From: Pelagirhabdus alkalitolerans
GTDB lineage: Bacteria > Bacillota > Bacilli > Bacillales > Amphibacillaceae
Assembly: GCF_900096905.1 (NCBI RefSeq)
Contig: NZ_FMYI01000001.1
Coordinates: 411,202 to 475,201 of the forward strand
Direction of reading: 5' to 3'
DNA: 64,000 bases
Part shown: piece after piece, positions 18,600 to 28,438 of the stretch
Numbering within the stretch: position 1 is the first letter of the stretch
Layout: the number at the start of each line of letters is the position of its first letter
Position numbers and translations under genes: made by a program
Notes under the pieces: generated by a model
Database searches by the model: none
What the model saw: the letters and a program-made list of their open reading frames with translations, nothing else
What the model was told of the DNA's origin: nothing

Positions 18600-18680
18600 G
18601 AAACCGCTTTCTTAATTTGTATTATAGATGGGCTTCAATAAAAAATCAACAGTTTTTCAATATTTTTTGAAAGCGGTTTA
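18600..18680 (-). promoter_or_regulatory. Promoter of the beta-glucosidase operon with two flanking operator or cre boxes
   Basis: On the minus strand TTGATT (18649-18644), a 17-bp spacer and TATAAT (18626-18621) give a strong SigA promoter, with the start of transcription near 18614. GAAACCGCTTTC (18600-18611) lies just downstream of the start, and GAAAGCGGTTTA (18669-18680) lies about 60 bp upstream. Read in the same direction the two boxes agree at 11 of 12 positions and are 69 bp apart. They fit either a repressor that loops DNA or CcpA sites. Confidence 0.7.
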
Positions 18681-18992
18681 GTTCTTCTTTATATACTTAT
18701 TGATTAAAAGGAATCCAAATCGTTCACCTTTTTCGGAAAAGCTATTTATTAAAAATATATGCTATTGAAACTTATATATTCAATGAGACATAACTTTTCA
18801 AAGCACTTTATTAAGTATGATGTCTTTCTGAATCCGTATATCCTCTCCCTACCTATAATTATTATTGATACTTTATACCTATTTATCCTATAACAAATGT
18901 TTATTGTTTTTAAGAAAATGTTCAGGTCGACTTTCTACACTAAATTAGGATGGGGATATTTAGATTAAACATTAATTAAGGGGCGTGATGCT

Positions 18993-19019
18993 ATGAATTC
19001 ACACTACACAAATCTATGA
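18993..19019 (+). CDS. Leader mini-gene upstream of the giant adhesin
   Basis: AAGGGGCG precedes ATG at 18993, and eight codons (MNSHYTNL) end in TGA at 19017-19019. The stop overlaps another ATG at 19016 that is in frame with the adhesin. The arrangement looks like an upstream ORF with ATGA coupling, but chance cannot be excluded. The stretch 18681-18980 holds no other gene. Confidence 0.35.
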   Translation: MNSHYTNL

Positions 19020-19069
19020 ATCATATAAATGCAACTAAAAAGAACAGACTTAATTTGGGAGGAATTGAA

Positions 19070-22000
19070 ATGAAGCGCAATGTAAGTATATTACTTTTGT
19101 TAGTACTTCTTATGAATACATTCACGAATAGTTTAATGATACCCACTACTACTGCTGAATCAGACACTTCAGCAATTGACAAGATTGGGTTCGTAGGTGA
19201 TGAGGGTACAGTCACATTAGAGGAAGCGGAAGGCGAAGGGGAATTAATTGTATCCTGGATAACAAATACCATCGATACATCTAATGAATTTAACGAGACA
19301 ATTGATTTGCCAGACCATATACAAGTGGATGATGAATCTGGAGAATTGATCAATAAAGATGGTGAAACGAGCGTTGGGTCATTTGAATTAGAAAACAGAA
19401 CATTATCACTCTTATTTGATCAAGATATCACATCGGATGCGAGGGGACAGCTTCGATTTTCAGCTGCAGTCGATCAAGAAGATCTTGAAGAAACAGAAAA
19501 CACAACAGCTGATGACGAAACGTCTTTAACAGAAGATGAGGACTCAGATTCAGACAAATCGAATGATGATACAAGCGAAGACTCTGATCTTGATAATACT
19601 TCTGAAAATGAAGCAGCATTTAGTATCACTAACTATGAGGACGATGCTAACATCACCGATGATTTTTTCATTGAAACAACTGTCAAAAAAGACGGGGACG
19701 TATTAGATGATGGAACAGAAATCATTGTTGAAGCTCCTTTTAGTAATACTTCATTGGAATTAATATATGATTTTGAATTAACAAATGGCCATAGCTACGG
19801 GAATGGTTCAACTTATACAATTGAAGTGCCTTCTATGTTCACAATACCGAATATTCCAGAGTCAGATCCACAGCCATTAGAGCGCGCCGATGGTGTGAAA
19901 TTCGGTTCTTACTACACTAACGGTAATGACATTGTGATCACTTTTAATGAAACAATTACACAAGAATCGAATATAGCAGGGAATATTACACTGGATGCGA
20001 TATTTGATGATGACTACGATGGACCGGCAACAGGGGATCCGGTTGTTTTTCCTTATGGTGAAAATGATACGATTGAGTTTCCAATCTCATTTCAGCCTGA
20101 TGAAAACGGTCTAGACAAACAAGGAATTGGAAATAGAGGTTACAATACCGAGTTCATCACTTGGACGATCGATGTTAATAAAAACTTACAATTGATGGAG
20201 AACGTCATCCTAAACGATTTCGCCGCACAAGGCGATCACCAAATCATTGATGACTCATTTAAAGTATATGAACTATCTATGAATGCTGATGGATCATATG
20301 ATGAGTCGATGAATGACGTAACCGACAGTGTCTTAGGGGATCGATTTACACTAGATGTTGATGAATTTGGTGAATCGTTTGAGCTAGACATGGGTGACCT
20401 CAATCAAGAAGCTTACCAAATTCAATACCAAACAAGCGTTAATGATCGTGTCGGTACAGAGTATAAAAATAATGCCTCATTAAACTATGCTGATGGTGAT
20501 GATTTAACGACAGAATCAACCGTTTCTGTTACAAGAGGAAACCCTCTAGCAAAGGAAGCTGTTGATTATGACGATGTCAATCAAACCATTGATTGGGAAG
20601 TTCTATATAACTATGACGAGAAAGAGATTGAACAAGATCGAGCATTTTTAAATGACACATTTGAAGATCAAAACCAACGTTTAATCGAAGAGTCGATGGA
20701 GGTCTATCTTGTGTCCATCGATCCTGATACAGGTGATGAAACAGGCGAAGAACTTTTTGAGAATTATACATTAACAACAGATGGCACTAATGGTTATCAC
20801 ATTCAATTTGATGAATCCATTAATGAGCCATTCAAAATACGCTATCAAACCGAAACGCTTGATCGTGTATCTGAAGATGGTGTTGTAACCAATACGATTG
20901 AAGATGATTTTGACAATGAGTCTGAAGGCTCTCAGGATATTGGGCAAGGGATTTTAATTAAAGCCAACACCGATACTGATTACAAAGAAAAAACAACGGA
21001 TTGGTCCGTTACCATGAACCGAGATTTAGCAGTCATGGAGGATGTGACCTTTAATGACACGTTACCAGATGGCTTTACATTTGACCAAGACTCCTTTGCC
21101 ATTAACGGTTACATCGGGGATTATAATGTGAATTATAACGATGATAACAATGAAGTTACCATTGAGTTTTTAGATGATATAACCGAACAAGTCACCCTAT
21201 CTTATTCAACAGCGGTTGATTTTGATGTTGCTGGTCGTGAAGACAGTTATACAAACAGCGCACGTGTTGATTGGATTCCTGAAGGGGAAGAAGAGTCCGT
21301 CTCTAAAACTGGCACAGCAAGTTTCAACCCAGATGACTCTACTAAAAACAACGGATTTAAGTTTGGAAGCTATAACATTCAAGATAAAGAAATCACTTGG
21401 ACCATTGGGGTCAACTATAATAATGAGACACTAAATGGCGTCATCGTAGAAGATCCCATATTAGGTGATCAAAACTTTGATATTGATGATGTGAATATTT
21501 ATGAAATGGAATTAACAGGTGAAGAAGATGGTTTTGAATACGGGAATGACGTCACGGATCAATATACCATCGATACGTTACCAAATGATCCTGGGTTTTC
21601 TGTTGATTTCGGTGATATACAGAACGGATTTATTATTGAATTCACAACAGACTTAGAAGATACCGTTATAGAGAGCACATACGATAATACAGCAACAATC
21701 GAAAGCTCTAATCGTGATGATGCAACTCTAGACGCATCACTTAGTCCTCGATTTGGTGGTGAATATACAACGAAAAGTGCTTCTCAAAGTTCAGAAAATG
21801 GACGAATCGTTAACTGGGAAGTCAATATTAACCGTAGTCAATCAACACTTAATAATATCGAGATTACGGACACACCGAGTATCAACCAAACGATTTTACA
21901 AGATACACTCACCATCTATGAAACAACAGCGACTGACGAAGCCATTGAGAAAAATCCAGACCAAGTACTGGAACAAGGAACCGATTATACGATCGATTTC

Positions 22001-25000
22001 ACGCAAGATGAAGATGGACAAGAATCCTTTGTAATTGAATTTATAGGTGACAAAGAAATGATTGACCGTGCCTATGTACTCGAATATGATACCTATATTC
22101 TTTACAGCGGAGATACAGGATCCATTTCAAACGATCTATCAATTGAAGGTCAACAGGTTGAAGACGACGATGGCGATTCAAGTGTTGATCAGGCCATTAA
22201 CTTCAGCAACATATCTGGATCCATTAGTGGTGAAGTAGGTTCACTCAACATTTCAAAGTTAGATGCTGAAGATAACGATGTAACTTTAGAAGGGGCAGAA
22301 TTTCATCTTTATGACGAAGACGGCGTTCTATTGAGGACAGGTGAGACAGACAGTGACGGCGAATTAAGATTTGTTAACTTGCTATTTGGGGATTACCAAT
22401 TAGAAGAAGTCACAGCTCCTGATGGCTACACGATCGACCCTACAACAGATAACCCAAGAGAGGTTACGGTTGGAAGTGGAAGTGATGGGAACAACGTCAC
22501 CGACATAGATGTTGAAAACTATGAAATTAAGCGTGATGTTGAGTTAACGAAGGTCGATGGAACAACGGATGAACCATTAGCTGATGCAGGGTTTACATTA
22601 TACGATTCAGACGATAACGAAATAGAAAGTGAAACAACAACTGATGAGAACGGCATCATCTATTTAGAAGGTTTAGAACCTGGTGATTATTATTTTGTAG
22701 AAACAACACCACCAGAGCATTATCAAGATAATAGTAATGAGTACCACTTTACAATTAATGAAAATCACACGATTCTCGATATTGAAGAGGATGCGATCAC
22801 TGTTGAAAATGAGTTAATTCCAGGTAGCGCGTTTATGAAAAAAATTGATGCTGATACGACCGATGATGAAATTGGTTTAGAAGGCGCAACTTTCCTTATC
22901 ACAAATATTGACGAAGATCCGGAAATTGACTTCGATCGAACTGTGACGTCTGATGAAGACGGACAGATTGAAACAAGTAACTTACGTCCTGGAACATACA
23001 CAATTGAAGAAGTCTCAGCACCAAATGGATTTAAACTCTCAGGGCAAGATCCTATAGAATTTGAGATCGAACGAAGCCAAGATGATCCAATTGAAATCAG
23101 TTCAGATCCGTTCGAAAACAATGTAAGAACGACATCTGTGGAAATAACGAAGACAGACAGTGTGAATGAACAGCTTCTAGCAGATGCTGAATTTGAGCTA
23201 ACTTACGCTGAAGGTGATTACGAACTTGAATCATCACCTCAGACAGCCACAACAGATGAAAATGGAATTGCAACATTTGATGATTTGAAGCCGGGCACAT
23301 ATGAGGTCGTAGAAACTCAATCACCTGAAGGCTACATTGCAGATGATACACCGATAGAAGTCACAGTTACATTGGGAGACGTTCACAATGAACGAACAGT
23401 CGGTGTGGATTTTAATAATGATCCCTATGCAAACATCACATTGATAAAAGTCGATTCAGAAACTGGTGTATCACTCGAGGGAGCTATCTTTGCCCTTGAA
23501 GATACCGATGGTAATGAAATTGACGGATTCCAAGAACTCGAAACAGATAGTGAAGGCAAAATTAGTATTTCTGGTTTACCTGATGGTGAGTATCAAGTGA
23601 GGGAAATAGAGGCACCTGATGGTTATACGATTCAGGATGGTAGTTATACATCAGAAAGCTTTACTGTTGATTCAGATGTTGATGAGACAGAACAGATCGA
23701 ACTAGAAGATGTTGATAATGATATTATCAGAGGTTCTGTCAGCCTGGTGAAAACAGATGGTGAGACAGAAGAGCCATTAGAAGGTGTTGAATTTGAGCTT
23801 ACAGCGATCGATCTTGTGAATGGTGGGACATACACTGAAACAACTTACACGACAGATGAAAATGGGGAGGTTGTCGTCGAAGATCTTCGCCCCGGTGAAT
23901 ATGAATTCATCGAGACATCACCATTAGAAGGATATCAAGACCATGTAGGTGACATAACGTTCGAACTTGAATTCCCTCATGATCAAGAGCAAATCGAGAT
24001 TGAAATTGCGAACTATCAACTCGTCAATATACCAGTAGAGAAAACATGGAACGACGATGATCAAGAAGAAGAACGTCCAGAAGAGATTACTGTGCAATTA
24101 TTACGTAATGGAGTAAACACAGATGAAACACTTGATTTATCGAGTGACAATGACTGGGAAGATAGCTTTGAAGACCTAGAAGCAATTGATGAAAATAGCG
24201 AGTTCTATACGTATTCAGTCGAAGAGCTAGATCCTGGCACAGACTATCAACTTCAAGCTATTTCTGGTGATCAGGAAAATGGATTTGAAATCCAGAACGT
24301 GATCACACAATCCTTATCAGTAGAAAAAGAATGGTTAGATGCATCAGAAGATGATCGTCCTGATGACATTACGATCACGCTTTATCAAAATGATACTGAA
24401 TTTGATTCATTAACACTTAACGCGGATGATCAATGGGAAGCGACATTTGATGATTTACCCATTTATGACACAGATGGAATTGTCTACGACTACCATGTAG
24501 AAGAAGAAAGTGTAGACCAATATGACTTAGTCGGTATTACTGAAGCAGAGGCAGGTTTCGCGATTGAAAACGTTCGTGTTGGCGAAACTGAGGTAACGGG
24601 TGATAAAACATGGCTCGATGATGATGCGTCAGATCGACCTGAATCCATCACCGTGAACCTCTTACAAAACGAGGAAGAAATCGATAGCCAACAAGTGACC
24701 TCAGACGACGAGTGGTCATACAGCTTTGATGAACTTGATGCTTTTGATGACGAAGGACACCCTTATGACTATAAAGTTGAAGAAGAAGCTATTGACGGTT
24801 ATGAAACGAGTATTGATGGCTATGATATTACCAATCTTCGTATCGGAGAAATCGAAGTAGCTGGTGAGAAAACATGGCTCGATGATGATACGTCAGATCG
24901 ACCTGAATCTATTACCGTTAACCTCTTACAAAACGGGGAAGAAATCGATACCCAACAAGTGACTTCAGATGACGGATGGACTTTTAGCTTTACTGAGTTA

Positions 25001-27121
25001 GATGAATTTGATGAGGAAGGTGCTCGCTTCGAATATTCAATCAATGAAGAGCCTGTCGACGGTTACGAAACAACGATTGAAGAGTTTGATATCACAAACA
25101 TTCGTGTCGATGAAACCGAAGTAAGTGGTGAAAAAACGTGGTTAGATGACGATTCATCTGATCGACCAGACGAGATCACCGTTAACCTTTTACAGAACGG
25201 AGAGCACATTGATAATCAACAAGTATCTTCAGGTGATGATTGGACCTTTAGCTTTACAGAATTGGATCAATTTGATCAAGATGGTCAATCATACAACTAT
25301 ACAGTTGAAGAAGAAGCTCTAGATGGTTATGAGACCATTATCAATGGATATAACATTACAAACGTTCGCAGTGGCCAAACAGAAGTATCCGGAGAGAAAA
25401 CATGGCTCGATGATAATAGTTCAGACCGACCTGAATCTATCAGCGTTCACCTCTTACAAAACGGCGAACCAATCGATACCCAACAAGTGACTTCTGATGA
25501 TGACTGGTCATATAGCTTTACCGGGTTGGATGAATTCGACAACGAAGGTGTACGTTATGATTACTCAATTGATGAAGAATCTGTTGATGGATACGAAACG
25601 TTAATTGACGGCTATGACTTAGAAAATTTACGTGTCGGCACACTTGAAATTGAAGGTGAAAAAACATGGCTTGATGACGATACATCCGATCGTCCAGACG
25701 AGATCACCGTCAATTTACTACAAGATGGTGTCGTCATTGAAACACTAGACGTCGCAGCAGAAGATGACTGGGCTTATCAATTCAGTGATGTGCCTGAATT
25801 TGATGAAGAAGGCGTCCGCTATGAATACACGGTAACTGAACATGGTGTTCCAGGCTACGAAACATTAATTGATGGCTATGATGTCATTAACACTCGAACG
25901 GGTTTAACAAACGCCAACGTCACAAAATCATGGCTTGATGATGACACACCAGATCGACCAGATGATATAACCATCCATTTATTACGCAATGGAGAGGTTT
26001 TAGATACGGTTGAATTGTCAGATGCAACAGAATGGAACTATACGTTTGAAGATCTTGAAGCTTTTGATGATGAGGGTCAACCGTATGAATATACAGTCGA
26101 AGAAGAAGCTGTTGACGGTTATGAAACAATGATTGATGGCTATGACATTACCAACGTCCGAAGTGGTGACACTGAGGTAAGTGGTGAGAAGATATGGCTT
26201 GATGATGACCCTTCTGATCGCCCAGAATCAATCACTGTCAACCTCTTACAAAACGGGGAAGAAATCGATAGCCAACAAGTGACTTCAGGTGATGATTGGA
26301 ACTTTAGCTTTACCGACTTAGATGAATTTGATGAAGAGGGTACACGCTTCGAGTATTCTATAGAAGAAGAGCCTGTCGATGGTTATGATACAACGATTGA
26401 AGGATTTAACATCACAAATCTTCGTGTCGGCGAAACCGACGTAACGGGTGAGAAGACGTGGCTAGACGACGATAACCCTGATCGTCCGGAGTCAATCACT
26501 GTTCATCTCTTACAAAATGGCGAACAGATTGATGAGCAAGAAGTAACCGCTGATGATGATTGGAACTTCAGCTTCACAGACTTAGACGAATTTGATGACG
26601 AAGGTGCTCGCTTCGACTATACCATTGAAGAAGAGCCTATTGATGGTTATGAAGCAATGATGGATGGCTACAACATCACCAATCGTCGCATAGGGGAAAC
26701 TAGCGTGACTGGTGAAAAAATATGGGTGGATGATGACGCATCTGACCGACCGGCATCTATTACTGTTCACCTCTTACAAAATGGTGAGTTGATAAGTAGT
26801 AAAGAAGTTAGTGCAAATGATGACTGGATCTTTAGTTTTGATCATCTGGCTAAATATGATGAACACGGTGCACTATTTAATTATACAATTGAAGAAGAGC
26901 CAGTCGATGGTTATCAAGCTTCAATTGATGGTTATGAGATTACCAATACGAAAGAAGACAGTCCCGCAGTAGATGAATCTGATGATGAATCGTCTACTGA
27001 CGGAACTTTACCAGATACAGCTTCAAATCTTTATCATTATTTATTAATGGGAGCTGCATTCCTTTTAATAGGATCAGCTGGTTTGGTGCATAACCATCTC
27101 AAAAAAGGAAAAAATCAATAA
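19070..27121 (+). CDS. Giant sortase-anchored adhesin with collagen-binding-like, SpaA and Cna_B domains
   Basis: The start at 19070 is preferred because GGGAGGA lies 6 nt upstream; an in-frame ATG at 19016 would add 18 residues. The product is 2683 residues. Residues 1-31 are a signal peptide (MKRNVSILLLLVLLMN...). A first domain and an Asp/Glu/Ser linker follow. Residues about 180-1050 hold repeated adhesin modules of the collagen-binding type (TWTIDVNKNLQLMENV, DWEVLYNYDEKE, TWTIGVNYNNETLNGV, NWEVNINRSQSTLNNI). Residues about 1055-1645 are six SpaA-type domains, each with xxKxD near its start, EGAEF- or ADAEF-like, and EVxAPxGY-like motifs. Residues about 1647-2628 are eleven Cna_B domains (GEKTWLDDD...RPESITVNLLQNG...YEYTVEEE...ITN). 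The Lys, Glu and Asn of internal isopeptide bonds are visible. LPDTASN, a hydrophobic helix and KKGKNQ end the protein. It is a stalk-like surface adhesin, very acidic and without Cys. The ligand is unknown. Confidence 0.93.
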   Translation: MKRNVSILLLLVLLMNTFTNSLMIPTTTAESDTSAIDKIGFVGDEGTVTLEEAEGEGELIVSWITNTIDTSNEFNETIDLPDHIQVDDESGELINKDGETSVGSFELENRTLSLLFDQDITSDARGQLRFSAAVDQEDLEETENTTADDETSLTEDEDSDSDKSNDDTSEDSDLDNTSENEAAFSITNYEDDANITDDFFIETTVKKDGDVLDDGTEIIVEAPFSNTSLELIYDFELTNGHSYGNGSTYTIEVPSMFTIPNIPESDPQPLERADGVKFGSYYTNGNDIVITFNETITQESNIAGNITLDAIFDDDYDGPATGDPVVFPYGENDTIEFPISFQPDENGLDKQGIGNRGYNTEFITWTIDVNKNLQLMENVILNDFAAQGDHQIIDDSFKVYELSMNADGSYDESMNDVTDSVLGDRFTLDVDEFGESFELDMGDLNQEAYQIQYQTSVNDRVGTEYKNNASLNYADGDDLTTESTVSVTRGNPLAKEAVDYDDVNQTIDWEVLYNYDEKEIEQDRAFLNDTFEDQNQRLIEESMEVYLVSIDPDTGDETGEELFENYTLTTDGTNGYHIQFDESINEPFKIRYQTETLDRVSEDGVVTNTIEDDFDNESEGSQDIGQGILIKANTDTDYKEKTTDWSVTMNRDLAVMEDVTFNDTLPDGFTFDQDSFAINGYIGDYNVNYNDDNNEVTIEFLDDITEQVTLSYSTAVDFDVAGREDSYTNSARVDWIPEGEEESVSKTGTASFNPDDSTKNNGFKFGSYNIQDKEITWTIGVNYNNETLNGVIVEDPILGDQNFDIDDVNIYEMELTGEEDGFEYGNDVTDQYTIDTLPNDPGFSVDFGDIQNGFIIEFTTDLEDTVIESTYDNTATIESSNRDDATLDASLSPRFGGEYTTKSASQSSENGRIVNWEVNINRSQSTLNNIEITDTPSINQTILQDTLTIYETTATDEAIEKNPDQVLEQGTDYTIDFTQDEDGQESFVIEFIGDKEMIDRAYVLEYDTYILYSGDTGSISNDLSIEGQQVEDDDGDSSVDQAINFSNISGSISGEVGSLNISKLDAEDNDVTLEGAEFHLYDEDGVLLRTGETDSDGELRFVNLLFGDYQLEEVTAPDGYTIDPTTDNPREVTVGSGSDGNNVTDIDVENYEIKRDVELTKVDGTTDEPLADAGFTLYDSDDNEIESETTTDENGIIYLEGLEPGDYYFVETTPPEHYQDNSNEYHFTINENHTILDIEEDAITVENELIPGSAFMKKIDADTTDDEIGLEGATFLITNIDEDPEIDFDRTVTSDEDGQIETSNLRPGTYTIEEVSAPNGFKLSGQDPIEFEIERSQDDPIEISSDPFENNVRTTSVEITKTDSVNEQLLADAEFELTYAEGDYELESSPQTATTDENGIATFDDLKPGTYEVVETQSPEGYIADDTPIEVTVTLGDVHNERTVGVDFNNDPYANITLIKVDSETGVSLEGAIFALEDTDGNEIDGFQELETDSEGKISISGLPDGEYQVREIEAPDGYTIQDGSYTSESFTVDSDVDETEQIELEDVDNDIIRGSVSLVKTDGETEEPLEGVEFELTAIDLVNGGTYTETTYTTDENGEVVVEDLRPGEYEFIETSPLEGYQDHVGDITFELEFPHDQEQIEIEIANYQLVNIPVEKTWNDDDQEEERPEEITVQLLRNGVNTDETLDLSSDNDWEDSFEDLEAIDENSEFYTYSVEELDPGTDYQLQAISGDQENGFEIQNVITQSLSVEKEWLDASEDDRPDDITITLYQNDTEFDSLTLNADDQWEATFDDLPIYDTDGIVYDYHVEEESVDQYDLVGITEAEAGFAIENVRVGETEVTGDKTWLDDDASDRPESITVNLLQNEEEIDSQQVTSDDEWSYSFDELDAFDDEGHPYDYKVEEEAIDGYETSIDGYDITNLRIGEIEVAGEKTWLDDDTSDRPESITVNLLQNGEEIDTQQVTSDDGWTFSFTELDEFDEEGARFEYSINEEPVDGYETTIEEFDITNIRVDETEVSGEKTWLDDDSSDRPDEITVNLLQNGEHIDNQQVSSGDDWTFSFTELDQFDQDGQSYNYTVEEEALDGYETIINGYNITNVRSGQTEVSGEKTWLDDNSSDRPESISVHLLQNGEPIDTQQVTSDDDWSYSFTGLDEFDNEGVRYDYSIDEESVDGYETLIDGYDLENLRVGTLEIEGEKTWLDDDTSDRPDEITVNLLQDGVVIETLDVAAEDDWAYQFSDVPEFDEEGVRYEYTVTEHGVPGYETLIDGYDVINTRTGLTNANVTKSWLDDDTPDRPDDITIHLLRNGEVLDTVELSDATEWNYTFEDLEAFDDEGQPYEYTVEEEAVDGYETMIDGYDITNVRSGDTEVSGEKIWLDDDPSDRPESITVNLLQNGEEIDSQQVTSGDDWNFSFTDLDEFDEEGTRFEYSIEEEPVDGYDTTIEGFNITNLRVGETDVTGEKTWLDDDNPDRPESITVHLLQNGEQIDEQEVTADDDWNFSFTDLDEFDDEGARFDYTIEEEPIDGYEAMMDGYNITNRRIGETSVTGEKIWVDDDASDRPASITVHLLQNGELISSKEVSANDDWIFSFDHLAKYDEHGALFNYTIEEEPVDGYQASIDGYEITNTKEDSPAVDESDDESSTDGTLPDTASNLYHYLLMGAAFLLIGSAGLVHNHLKKGKNQ
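24580..26955 (+). repeat. Nine tandem 264-nt repeats encoding near-identical Cna_B domains
   Basis: The period is 88 codons. Each unit opens with a G-E-T-x-V-x-G-E-K-T-W-L-D-D-D-like motif and closes with Y-x-I-T-N-x-R. Stretches such as the codons for TWLDDD.SDRPESITVNLLQNGE are nearly the same at the DNA level in several units. Two more diverged Cna_B units precede them (24010-24580). Unit number is likely to vary by recombination between strains, and short-read assemblies may be collapsed here. Confidence 0.9.
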
Positions 27122-27123
27122 TA

Positions 27124-27160
27124 AAAGAAGCGATTACCAAAAACAGGTAATCGCTTCTTT
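27124..27160. terminator. Bidirectional terminator between adhesin and response regulator
   Basis: A 15-bp perfect stem (27124-27138 with 27146-27160) has a 7-nt loop and T runs on both strands. It separates two convergent genes. Confidence 0.9.
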
Positions 27161-27161
27161 C

Positions 27162-28295
27162 TTATATTTTATAATTAGTCTGCCACTTTAAGAACCATGA
27201 TTGAATATCCGGGTCTACCTCAACGTCCAACTCGTTTAGGTGTTGTTTTAAATCCTTGTATTGATGTTCAACCAGCATACGATAATTAAATCTAGCGTAG
27301 AGTTTCATCAAGCGAAACGCAATTTGTTCATTATCTGGTCGACATTTAATAATTGATGTATAAAATCGTGAGGCTTGTTCTACATTCCCTTCTTGATAAT
27401 GAAAGTCAGCTAACGCTTTTGCATGCTTTAACCATATTTCCTCCATCTCAAAGCGAACACTTTCTGCCCAAATGTAGTCGTAACCCTCTAGGTAACGACC
27501 TTTATAAAGATTTAAAAAGGTCGTATAACGAGAAAGTGTTTCCTGATTTAACGCTTCAGCATTTTTAAAATAATCATACCATGTTTGTTTGTCTACATTT
27601 GCTTTTGATAGCTTTAGGACATAACCATCTTCTGTACTAGCTATAAATATAAATTCATCCAGATGTTTCAGTGATTTTCTAATATTATAAATATTGACAT
27701 AGAGATTGGCAAAACCTTTCTCAGGTGTTGCATCAGGCCAAATCGTATCAACGATTTTATCTTTCGATATGACATTTCCTGAATGATGCAGTAAGAATAA
27801 AAATACTTCCTTTGATTTGTTTGTTCGCCATTGAATCGTATCTGTAATATCTTCCTCATCTAGCCAGAACTTAAGCTGTCCAAACGTACAAATATGAAGA
27901 GCTTTCTTAGTATTGATTGGTTTTTCAGGCCTCAAGGTAAGCTTTTGTTTAATCCTATGAATGGTTTTTTCTAACCGTTCGCGTTTGACCGGTTTTAAAA
28001 GATAGTCCAAAGCACTGAGCTCAAATGCTTCAACAGCATACCCTTTATATGCAGATACAAAAACAATATGTAAATGCGGATGCTTCTCATTCAACTGTTC
28101 CGCCAAAGCTAAGCCATCTACTTCAGGCATCTCAATATCTAAAAAGACGACATCTACCTCTTCGAGCACCTTCATATAATCACCTATATAGGGTGTCGTT
28201 GATGTAAAACGTATCTTAACATCATCAATTTTTTTAAGTTGATGACTAAGAAAGTTAATCGCCATGGATTCATCATCAAATATACAAACATTCAT
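27162..28295 (-). CDS. SARP-type response regulator (receiver, OmpR-like DNA-binding, BTAD)
   Basis: The protein is 377 residues from the ATG at 28295 (GGGGG 8 nt upstream); an earlier in-frame ATG lacks a ribosome site. The receiver domain covers residues 1-120, with the acidic pair in FDDE, the phospho-acceptor Asp in VVFLDIEMPEVDG and the Lys in LLKPVKRERL. Residues about 140-230 are a winged helix (KSKEVFLFLLHHSGNVISKDKIVDTIWPD...). The rest is a BTAD/TPR-like helical domain (YTTFLNLYKGRYLEGYDYIWAESVRFEMEEIW). Such regulators are the usual partners of 7TMR-DISM hybrid kinases like the one at 29020. It is divergent from the GGDEF/kinase genes. Targets are unknown; the convergent adhesin gene is a reasonable candidate. 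Confidence 0.88.
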   Translation of the reverse strand: MNVCIFDDESMAINFLSHQLKKIDDVKIRFTSTTPYIGDYMKVLEEVDVVFLDIEMPEVDGLALAEQLNEKHPHLHIVFVSAYKGYAVEAFELSALDYLLKPVKRERLEKTIHRIKQKLTLRPEKPINTKKALHICTFGQLKFWLDEEDITDTIQWRTNKSKEVFLFLLHHSGNVISKDKIVDTIWPDATPEKGFANLYVNIYNIRKSLKHLDEFIFIASTEDGYVLKLSKANVDKQTWYDYFKNAEALNQETLSRYTTFLNLYKGRYLEGYDYIWAESVRFEMEEIWLKHAKALADFHYQEGNVEQASRFYTSIIKCRPDNEQIAFRLMKLYARFNYRMLVEHQYKDLKQHLNELDVEVDPDIQSWFLKWQTNYKI

Positions 28296-28438
28296 GATTA
28301 TTGCCCCCATTTTTCAATTAAGACTTAATACCTATAACATATAGAATTTTGTTTAGAAATCGTATAAGTCCAGAGTATATAGTTATTTTTGTAAAACCTT
28401 CGATATAAATGACTATGATAAACTAGGAGTGGTTTATT

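Noticed and set aside
24580..26955. Long regularly spaced repeats resembling a CRISPR array
   Set aside because: The period is 264 nt, everything is in one reading frame, and the repeats encode Cna_B protein domains.
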